Source: Actinomycetota bacterium
GTDB taxonomy: Bacteria > Actinomycetota > Coriobacteriia > Anaerosomatales > Anaerosomataceae
Assembly: GCA_011372845.1 (NCBI GenBank)
Contig: DSAI01000209.1
Coordinates: 1 to 13,008, forward strand
Reading direction: 5' to 3'
Length of the DNA: 13,008 bases
Shown: piece by piece, positions 1 to 5,346 of the stretch
Position numbering within the stretch: the stretch's first letter is position 1
Layout of the letters: every line of letters starts with the position of its first letter
Made by a program: the position numbers and the translations under genes
The notes under the pieces: model-generated
Told to the model about the DNA's origin: nothing
The model's input: only the letters and a program-made list of their open reading frames with translations
Database searches by the model: none

Positions 1-1
1 C

Positions 2-274
2 AGCCGGACGGTGCCCGTGGCCGAGCCCCCGGAGCCTGTCGCTTTCCGCTGGGACGGGCCCGAAGACGGTATGGACCTCATGCAGGCGCTCCAGCGGCTG
101 ACCCCGGATCACCGCGAGGTCCTCGCCCTCAGGTACTTCCGCGACCTGAAGCTGGAGGACATCGCGCGCGTCCTCGGCTGCCCCGCCGGTACGGTGAAGT
201 CGCGCATCAATCGGGCCCTTGGCGCGATGCGTGCCGAGATGGACCGGCCGACCCTTCAGGAGGTGCGCAGATGA
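2..274 (+). CDS. RNA polymerase sigma-70 family (ECF-type) sigma factor, C-terminal part only
   Basis: This is the 3' end of a sigma factor whose start lies left of the window; the frame is open to the first bases. About 90 residues are visible. They cover region 4, which recognises the -35 promoter element: a helix with LTPDHREVLALRYF, then the helix-turn-helix KLEDIARVLGCPAGTVKSRI and a basic end (NRALGAMR). The stretch before it, rich in Pro and Glu, looks like the linker between regions 2 and 4, so an ECF-type sigma with only regions 2 and 4 is likely. Its stop overlaps the start of the next gene (ATGA), so the two are translationally coupled, and the partner is a zinc-finger anti-sigma factor, which supports the ECF reading. 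The target promoters cannot be told from this fragment. Confidence 0.93.
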   Translation, partial: SRTVPVAEPPEPVAFRWDGPEDGMDLMQALQRLTPDHREVLALRYFRDLKLEDIARVLGCPAGTVKSRINRALGAMRAEMDRPTLQEVRR

Positions 275-1059
275 ACTGCCACGAGGCCATGGACGCCCTT
301 GAGATGTACATCGCGGGAGAGCTTTCCGAGAGCGAATCGCTCGATGTCGCCGCACACCTGGCCACGTGTGACGGATGCGCTGCCGAGTACGAGCGTCTGC
401 GCACGCTGATCGGCGGGATGCGGGACATCGCCGAGTCGTTCGTGCCGGTTGAGCGGTTCGCGGCACCCGAGCCTGTACGTGAGGTGCGTCGCGCCGGCTG
501 GGGATGGCGTGCCGCAACCGCTGCCGCGGCGCTCGTGGCGGTGGCGTCGGTGAGCGCGCTCACGGTGCCGGCGCTCGCCCGGCAGCTGCCGGTGCCGATC
601 GCCTCGGAGATCGAGCGCCTGGAGTATGAGAACGCCGCGCTCCAGGATGAAGTCGATGAGCTCACGGTGAGGCTTGAGACCGTCGGCGGGGAGGAGGTGC
701 CGATCGTCGATACGACCCCCGGCGACCTTCCTGCCGAGGTGAACACCGCCGTCCAGACGCTCGCTATGGAGTTCGTGCGGGCGCAGTATGCGGGAGACCT
801 CGAAGCGCTCGCCGCGATGGGGACCGACCGGCTCAAGGCCGACATCGAGGCGCACCCCGAGGACTACCTGCGGGCGCAGGGCGCCGAGATAGTGTTCGCG
901 CAGATGACCGAGGCCGCACAGACCGAAGACGGCACATACCTCGTGTTCGTGCGGCTATCGGATTCCGAGGAGTGGGCCGACAGCCAGTACCAGGAGGATT
1001 TCGAGATCGTGAAGGAAGGCGACCGGTATCTCGTCGACTTCATGGGCATGGACGCCTGA
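271..1059 (+). CDS. Membrane-anchored zinc-finger anti-sigma factor
   Basis: This 262-residue protein should hold the upstream sigma factor at the membrane until a signal frees it. The N-terminal domain has the zinc-anti-sigma motif His29-x3-Cys33-x2-Cys36 with Cys3 as a likely further ligand. One membrane segment spans about residues 81-103, after a WGWR boundary. Outside the membrane a short coiled coil follows (about 112-137) with leucines at 117, 124 and 131 in heptad spacing. The rest (about 155-262) is a compact alpha/beta domain resembling small NTF2-like folds; that fold call is inference. Start: ATG at 271 overlaps the sigma stop and has AGGAGG at 258-263. The outer domain is larger than in minimal anti-sigma factors and may be the sensor. 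The family call is firm; the signal is unknown. Confidence 0.9.
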   Translation: MNCHEAMDALEMYIAGELSESESLDVAAHLATCDGCAAEYERLRTLIGGMRDIAESFVPVERFAAPEPVREVRRAGWGWRAATAAAALVAVASVSALTVPALARQLPVPIASEIERLEYENAALQDEVDELTVRLETVGGEEVPIVDTTPGDLPAEVNTAVQTLAMEFVRAQYAGDLEALAAMGTDRLKADIEAHPEDYLRAQGAEIVFAQMTEAAQTEDGTYLVFVRLSDSEEWADSQYQEDFEIVKEGDRYLVDFMGMDA

Positions 1060-1065
1060 ACGCCG

Positions 1066-1097
1066 CCTCCCGTATCGTAGGGGGACGATACGGGAGG
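1066..1097 (+). promoter_or_regulatory. Perfect 13-bp stem-loop that covers the pncB ribosome binding site
   Basis: CCTCCCGTATCGT (1066-1078) and ACGATACGGGAGG (1085-1097) are exact reverse complements around a 6-base loop AGGGGG. It starts seven bases after the anti-sigma stop. The right arm holds most of the GGGAGGAG ribosome binding site of the gene starting at 1106, so the folded RNA would hide it. No T-run follows, so a simple intrinsic terminator is less likely. It could instead be a protein-binding operator in DNA, or both. Confidence 0.7.
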
Positions 1098-1105
1098 AGC
1101 GCTCG

Positions 1106-2578
1106 ATGCACGGAGCCCGCACCGGTCCACCGGCGATGCTCACGGACCTCTACCAGCTCACGATGGCGCACGCATACCGCGAAGCGGGCGTGGCCGACAC
1201 GGAGGCGTGCTTCCACCTCTACTTCCGGGGCAACCCCTTCGACGGCGGCTATACGGTCGCGTGCGGTCTCGCCCAGGCGATCGAGTATCTGCAGAGCATG
1301 CGGTTCACCGCCGAGGACACCGCGTACCTCTCGACCCTCACGGGCAACGACGGGAGACCGCTCTTCTCGCCGAGATTCCTGGAGTGGCTCGGCTCCATGC
1401 GGTTCAACGCGAGCATGCACGCCGTGCCGGAGGGGACCGTGGTGTTCCCGGGAGAACCGTTGCTGCGCATCACGGGTCCTGTCACCACGTGCCAACTCGT
1501 GGAGACGACGCTGCTCAACATCATCAACTTCCAGACGCTCATCGCCACCAAGGCGGCACGGGTGTGCAGGGCCGCCGAGGGCGATCCGGTGCTCGAGTTC
1601 GGGCTCCGGCGCGCGCAGGGGCCCGACGGGGGCCTGTCGGCCGGGCGGGCGGCCTACATCGGCGGTTGCGCCGGAACGTCGAACGTCCTTACCGGGCAGC
1701 GGTACGGGATTCCGGTGGGCGGCACCCACGCGCACAGCCTGGTGATGTTGTTCGACTCGGAGATCGAGGCTTTCATGGCCTATGCCGAGGCCATGCCCAA
1801 CAACGCCGTCCTGCTCGTCGACACGTACGACACGCTCGAAGGGGTCCGGAACGCCGTGATCGCGGGAGAACGGCTCCGTGAGCTTGGCAGCGATCTGGCC
1901 GGCATCCGGATCGATTCGGGCGACCTCGCGTGGCTTTCGATCCGGGCGCGGGAGATCCTCGATGCAAGCGGATTCGCCGCCACGCGGATCTACGCCTCCA
2001 ACGAACTCGACGAGCACACGATAGAGAGCCTGAAAGAGCAGGGTGCGGCGATCGATGTATGGGGCGTGGGGACCAAGCTGGTGACCGCCTACGACCAGCC
2101 CGCGCTGGGCGGGGTGTACAAGCTGTCGGCGGTCCGCGAGCCGGGCGCGACATGGGAGCCGCGCGTCAAGGTGTCCGAGCAGGCGGCCAAGGTGACGACG
2201 CCGGGATTGCTCGGCGTGAGGCGCTTCACCAACGGGGAGGGCCGATTCGTCGGTGACATGGTGTACGACGAACTCGCGCCGCCCGATTCCGAGTGCGTGA
2301 TGGTGGATCCGGCCGACGCCACGAGACGCACGTACTACTGTGGCTCAGACTCGTACGAGGAGCTGCTGTTGCCGGTGTTCGAGGAGGGGCGGCTCGTCCA
2401 CGACGTGCCGCCCATCGAGTCGTCGCGGGAGCGGGCACGGGAGCAGGTGGACCGGCTCGACCCGAGCCATGTGCGCCTGCTCAATCCACATGTGTACAAG
2501 GTAGGTATGGAGATCGGGCTCTATGAACGCAAGACCGCGCTCATACTCGAGGCCCGTGGCTCTGGACCCGGACGCTAG
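1106..2578 (+). CDS. pncB: Nicotinate phosphoribosyltransferase
   Basis: This 490-residue cytosolic enzyme joins nicotinate to PRPP, with ATP use, to give nicotinate mononucleotide in the Preiss-Handler branch of NAD salvage. Family signatures are clear: TDLYQLTM at 13-20, FRGNPFDGGY at 40-49, EFGLRRAQGPDG from 164, GTHAHS at 206-211 (the His before Ser matches the histidine that is phosphorylated in this family) and IRIDSGDL at 267-274. The length is typical of the long bacterial form. ATG at 1106 is chosen because GGAGGAG lies about seven bases upstream; ATG at 1136 just before TDLYQLTM is a possible alternative. The gene follows a hairpin that includes its ribosome binding site, and nicotinamidase, the preceding step of the pathway, follows 13 bases after its stop. 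Confidence 0.96.
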   Translation: MHGARTGPPAMLTDLYQLTMAHAYREAGVADTEACFHLYFRGNPFDGGYTVACGLAQAIEYLQSMRFTAEDTAYLSTLTGNDGRPLFSPRFLEWLGSMRFNASMHAVPEGTVVFPGEPLLRITGPVTTCQLVETTLLNIINFQTLIATKAARVCRAAEGDPVLEFGLRRAQGPDGGLSAGRAAYIGGCAGTSNVLTGQRYGIPVGGTHAHSLVMLFDSEIEAFMAYAEAMPNNAVLLVDTYDTLEGVRNAVIAGERLRELGSDLAGIRIDSGDLAWLSIRAREILDASGFAATRIYASNELDEHTIESLKEQGAAIDVWGVGTKLVTAYDQPALGGVYKLSAVREPGATWEPRVKVSEQAAKVTTPGLLGVRRFTNGEGRFVGDMVYDELAPPDSECVMVDPADATRRTYYCGSDSYEELLLPVFEEGRLVHDVPPIESSRERAREQVDRLDPSHVRLLNPHVYKVGMEIGLYERKTALILEARGSGPGR

Positions 2579-2582
2579 GAGG
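2577..2582 (+). promoter_or_regulatory. Ribosome binding site deciding the pncA start
   Basis: AGGAGG overlaps the pncB stop codon (TAG at 2576-2578). It touches the GTG at 2583, which is therefore too close to use, but stands nine bases before the GTG at 2592, the normal distance. This supports 2592 as the start and couples pncA translation to the end of pncB. Confidence 0.7.
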
Positions 2583-2591
2583 GTGAGTGTC

Positions 2592-3206
2592 GTGCGTGCG
2601 TTGCTGCTTGTGGACCTGCAGAACGACTTCATGCCGTTTGGCGCGTTGCCCGTGGCGGAAGGCGATGCGGTAGTGCCCGTGGCGAACGCGTTGATGGGGC
2701 GGTTCTCGCTCGTGGTGGCCACGCAAGACTGGCATCCCGTGGACCATGGGAGCTTCGCGTCCAGTCACCCCGGGGCGACCGCCGGGGATACCGTGGACCT
2801 GTTCGGTGTGGAACAGGTCCTGTGGCCCGACCACTGCGTCCAGGGTATGCCGGGCGCTTCGTTCCACTCGGCACTCGATGTGGGCGGTGTGGACCACGTG
2901 ATACGCAAGGGCACGGACCCCGCGGTGGACAGTTACAGCGCCTTCTTCGACAACGACCACCGCAAGGACACCGGGCTTGCGGCTTTCTTCGAGGAGCGGG
3001 GAGCCGAGGATCTCGTGGTGATGGGTCTGGCCACCGACTACTGCGTGAAGGCCACTGTGCTCGACGCGTGCGGACTCGGCTTCGGCGTTACCGTGATCAC
3101 CGACGGTTGCCGGGCCGTTGAGTTGCAGGAGGGCGACAGTGAGCGGGCGTTCGCACAGATGCGGAGTGCGGGAGCCCACACGATAGCTCTGGCGGATCTC
3201 ATCTAA
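2592..3206 (+). CDS. pncA: Nicotinamidase (isochorismatase-like hydrolase)
   Basis: A 204-residue cytosolic amidase that hydrolyses nicotinamide to nicotinate and ammonia, supplying the substrate for the pncB product encoded just upstream. The catalytic triad of the family is in place: Asp8 in VDLQNDF, Lys106 in VIRKGTDP and Cys151 in ATDYCVKATVLDA. The metal site is also present: Asp46, His48 and His52 in QDWHPVDHGSF and His81 in WPDHCVQG. The reading frame is open upstream to 2523, but that would overlap pncB by 56 bases; the GTG at 2592 gives the usual N-terminus (VRALLLVDLQNDF) and a well-placed ribosome binding site. The next gene starts 11 bases after the stop. Confidence in function is high because nicotinamidase-specific motifs and the pncB neighbour agree. 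Confidence 0.96.
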   Translation: MRALLLVDLQNDFMPFGALPVAEGDAVVPVANALMGRFSLVVATQDWHPVDHGSFASSHPGATAGDTVDLFGVEQVLWPDHCVQGMPGASFHSALDVGGVDHVIRKGTDPAVDSYSAFFDNDHRKDTGLAAFFEERGAEDLVVMGLATDYCVKATVLDACGLGFGVTVITDGCRAVELQEGDSERAFAQMRSAGAHTIALADLI

Positions 3207-3217
3207 GGAGGACACCG

Positions 3218-3799
3218 ATGAAGGTGGTCGCGATAGCGGGTAGCCCGCGCAAGAACGGCAATACGGCCCATATGCTCCGGCGTGCGTTGGCGGCTCTCGA
3301 GGCGGAGGGTGTGGAGACCGAGCTGATCGAACTGGCGGGGAAGAAGGCGCAGGGGTGTACCGCATGCCTCAAGTGTCGCGAGCTCAAGGACCGGCAGTGT
3401 CACGGGCGCAATGACGCCATCAACGAATGCATCGCCAAGGTGGACGAGGCCGACGGTGTGATCGTGGGTTCTCCCGTGTATTTCGCCGATGTGTCGGCCG
3501 AGACGAAGGCGCTCATCGACCGTCTGGGCTACGTTGCCGGCGCCAACCCGGACATGCTGGAGCGCAAGGTCGCCGCCGCGGTGGTCGCAGAGCGGCGGGC
3601 GGGCGCGGTGCACGCATTCGACTCGATCATGCACATGTTCCTGATACGCCAGATGATCATCGCGGGGTCGACGTACTGGAACCTCGGCATCGGCGGACTT
3701 CCGGGAACCGTGGAGGAAGACGAAGAGGGCATGCGGACGATGGATACCCTCGGGCGGAACATGGCGTGGCTGCTGCAGCATACGGCGGCACACCGCTGA
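3218..3799 (+). CDS. Flavodoxin-fold NAD(P)H-dependent FMN reductase / iron-sulfur flavoprotein-like
   Basis: A 193-residue flavodoxin-like protein. The FMN phosphate loop is AGSPRKNGNT at residues 7-16, and GSPVYFADVSAETKALIDR is the typical second flavin-contacting segment. A cysteine cluster, Cys47-x2-Cys50-x2-Cys53-x7-Cys61, sits between them. It matches the compact motif (CX2CX2CX4-7C) that binds a 4Fe-4S cluster in the archaeal-type iron-sulfur flavoproteins, so this is more likely an electron carrier or reductase with FMN and Fe-S than a plain FMN reductase; cluster binding is inference. AGGAGG at 3206-3211 overlaps the pncA stop, and ATG 3218 follows at normal spacing, so it is cotranscribed with pncB-pncA. 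Its physiological partner cannot be read from the sequence; a role tied to NAD(P)H supply is possible. Confidence 0.87.
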   Translation: MKVVAIAGSPRKNGNTAHMLRRALAALEAEGVETELIELAGKKAQGCTACLKCRELKDRQCHGRNDAINECIAKVDEADGVIVGSPVYFADVSAETKALIDRLGYVAGANPDMLERKVAAAVVAERRAGAVHAFDSIMHMFLIRQMIIAGSTYWNLGIGGLPGTVEEDEEGMRTMDTLGRNMAWLLQHTAAHR

Positions 3800-3921
3800 G
3801 AGTCCGCCCGTCGTTGACGCGTGTCATCGGTCACGCGCGCACCGTCCGTCATCTCGGGCTTCTGGACCCGGGCATGGCGGCCGATATCACCACCAGGGGC
3901 ATATGAGGGACTGACCTGTGT

Positions 3922-3927
3922 GGAGGT
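3922..3927 (+). promoter_or_regulatory. Ribosome binding site for the small secreted protein
   Basis: GGAGGT ends five bases before ATG 3933. It favours that start over the in-frame GTG at 3918, which would lie upstream of the site and add residues in front of the signal peptide. Confidence 0.6.
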
Positions 3928-3932
3928 GTCGG

Positions 3933-4556
3933 ATGAAACGGATACTGACGACGACGCTCGCTCTGTCGCTCGCTTTCGCGATGCTGCTGCCGGCGACGGC
4001 GATGGCTGGGCGTGGCGGCGTCCCGTCGAGCGAGAACGGCAAAGGGGCTGCGGCTGCGAAGGCGGACCGCGATGTCGAGGAGAAGGGCGCTCGCGGCAAG
4101 GATGTGAGCGACGCAGCTCGAGGCGAAGAACCGCGCGGGAACGGTCGCGCGGTGGCCGGCGCCAACGCGGGCGGCTCCGAGGAGGAAGCCCCCGGTGACG
4201 GCGAGACCGTGCAGGATCGGGAGCGGGTCCGGAGCCAGGAGGCCTCGGGTACCGTGTCGATGAAGCGGACGGGGATCGCGAACGCGCTCGACCGCCTCCA
4301 GGCCAACCTCGCGAGGATGCAGGAGGACCTGGACGCGGGAACCCGCGATTCGCTGCCGCCCGGACTGCAGAGGGTCATCGCCAAGTTCATGTCGTGGCTG
4401 GGTATCGAGGCTCCCGACGAGTCGCCGCTTCCGGATGACGGGGACGGCTCCGAGGAGACGAGCGGTACCGTGGAGACGAGCGTCACCGTAGAGCCTGACG
4501 ATGGCTCCGGTGATGCTGGAGAGACAGAGGGGGATGCGGCTCCGGAGAACATGTGA
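3933..4556 (+). CDS. Small secreted acidic low-complexity protein, function unknown
   Basis: I do not recognise this 207-residue protein. It begins with a clear Sec signal peptide: basic MKR, a hydrophobic stretch to about residue 22 and the AMA site, giving likely cleavage after residue 25. The mature part starts with a disordered region rich in Gly, Ala, Glu, Lys and Arg (about 26-105). A predicted amphipathic helical segment follows (about 113-155, containing ANALDRLQANLARMQEDL and LQRVIAKFMSWLGI), and an Asp/Glu/Gly/Thr-rich acidic tail runs to the end. There are no cysteines and no second membrane segment or sorting signal, so it is probably released or loosely surface-bound. It stands alone: 133 bases from the previous gene and followed by a stem-loop. 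Codon use resembles the neighbours and the signal peptide is convincing, so the gene is likely real. Confidence 0.75.
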   Translation: MKRILTTTLALSLAFAMLLPATAMAGRGGVPSSENGKGAAAAKADRDVEEKGARGKDVSDAARGEEPRGNGRAVAGANAGGSEEEAPGDGETVQDRERVRSQEASGTVSMKRTGIANALDRLQANLARMQEDLDAGTRDSLPPGLQRVIAKFMSWLGIEAPDESPLPDDGDGSEETSGTVETSVTVEPDDGSGDAGETEGDAAPENM

Positions 4557-4575
4557 GCTGTACGACCTCGGGCAT

Positions 4576-4608
4576 GGAGGCCGGTGTCCCGCAAGGGCGC
4601 CGGCCTCC
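4576..4608 (+). terminator. Stem-loop terminator after the secreted-protein gene
   Basis: GGAGGCCGG (4576-4584) pairs with CCGGCCTCC (4600-4608). The inside continues as CCC/GGG closing a GCAA tetraloop (4588-4597) with a small bulge. It begins 19 bases after the stop codon. No T-run follows, so efficient termination is likely but not certain. Confidence 0.65.
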
Positions 4609-4671
4609 GTATGTGTGACCGCGTCGCCGACGTATGGCGGAGGCGGAGACCCCTTGGGGGCCGACCTTGCC

Positions 4672-4677
4672 TTGACG
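4672..4677 (+). promoter_or_regulatory. Possible -35 element of the tetR-MMPL operon promoter
   Basis: TTGACG matches five of six bases of the consensus -35. At 17-19 bases spacing the -10 would fall inside the left arm of the palindrome at 4695-4730, but no good TATAAT-like hexamer is there. The arrangement would let a bound repressor block the promoter. This is weak evidence on its own. Confidence 0.35.
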
Positions 4678-4694
4678 CGAGCCGAGGCGGTCTG

Positions 4695-4730
4695 CGAAGG
4701 TACTGACTGAACCTTCAGTCAGTACCTTCG
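4695..4730 (+). promoter_or_regulatory. 36-bp palindromic operator, probably for the adjacent TetR regulator
   Basis: Two exact 17-bp arms, CGAAGGTACTGACTGAA (4695-4711) and TTCAGTCAGTACCTTCG (4714-4730), flank a central CC. The palindrome lies 16 bases before the TetR start and just upstream of its ribosome binding site (GGGAGG at 4736-4741). TetR proteins bind such palindromes as dimers and commonly repress their own operon, so autoregulation of this gene and the transporter behind it is the natural reading. In RNA it would also fold into a stable hairpin in the leader. Confidence 0.85.
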
Positions 4731-4746
4731 CCCCAGGGAGGGATCC

Positions 4747-5346
4747 ATGGCACTCGACGGTCTCTCCGCACGTGAGCGCATACTCGGCACGGCAGGCGAG
4801 CTCTTCGCCGACCGCGGCTACAACGGCGTGTCCATCGCTGACATCGCTACCGCCAGCGGTATCTCCACCGGCCTTGTGTACTACCACTTCAAGGACAAAG
4901 AGAGCCTCTATGAGAGCGTGGTGAGGGAGGGCCTTCACCTGCTTGAGGAGACCGCCGTGGGCACGCTCGGCGCAGACGGGCATCCCACCGATCGGCTCCA
5001 GTCGTTCATCCACTCCTACATGACCCTCCTCGAAGGCCACCCTGCGCTGATGCGTCTGCTCGTCCGGAGCGTCACGGATGTCAGCAGCCCTGCGCCGGGC
5101 CAGGTGCTCACGCGCAGCGCCGTCACCATCGACCGGCTCCAATCGGTGATCGAGGAGGGCGTGACGTTGGGCGAGTTCAGGCCGGTGGACACACATCTCG
5201 CAGCCACGGCGCTGTTCGCACTCGTCAACACACTGATCACGGCCCGCGTCCTTGATACGCCCCTCGGCCAGACCGGCGGAGCGTCCATCGAGGAGCGTGC
5301 CCGGTCGATGACCGGTCTGTTCCTGGAAGGGATCCGCGCATGCTAA
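4747..5346 (+). CDS. TetR/AcrR family transcriptional regulator
   Basis: A 199-residue DNA-binding repressor. The N-terminal TetR domain is typical: RERILGTAGELFADRGYNG, then the helix-turn-helix in residues 28-48 (VSIADIATASGISTGLVYYHF) followed by KDKESLY. The remaining helical part (about 60-199) is the variable ligand-binding and dimerisation domain, with TetR_C-like segments; its ligand cannot be predicted. The gene sits directly behind a 36-bp palindrome and overlaps the start of the MMPL transporter by 7 bases (ATG at 5340, stop at 5344-5346). It therefore most likely represses its own operon, with release by a substrate of the transporter. ATG 4747 has GGGAGG five bases upstream. Confidence 0.95.
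   Translation: MALDGLSARERILGTAGELFADRGYNGVSIADIATASGISTGLVYYHFKDKESLYESVVREGLHLLEETAVGTLGADGHPTDRLQSFIHSYMTLLEGHPALMRLLVRSVTDVSSPAPGQVLTRSAVTIDRLQSVIEEGVTLGEFRPVDTHLAATALFALVNTLITARVLDTPLGQTGGASIEERARSMTGLFLEGIRAC

Noticed and set aside
1060..1105. Known NAD-related riboswitch in the pncB leader.
   Set aside because: The leader is only 46 bases and holds a single simple hairpin, too short and plain for the known NAD+ riboswitch classes as I remember them.
2523..2591. Upstream in-frame extension of pncA to an ATG inside pncB.
   Set aside because: It adds 23 residues unlike nicotinamidases and overlaps pncB; the AGGAGG at 2577-2582 points to GTG 2592.
3814..3837. TTGACG hexamer and a 6-bp hairpin (CGCGTG/CACGCG) upstream of the secreted-protein gene.
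   Set aside because: No -10 element stands at a fitting distance, and the stem is short with an 8-base loop; too weak for a promoter or terminator.
3834..3906. An in-frame tail reading HLGLLDPGMAADI that resembles the end of amidohydrolases.
   Set aside because: The match is a few residues only, the frame continues from the shadow frame of the flavoprotein gene, and no amidohydrolase body lies upstream; treated as chance.
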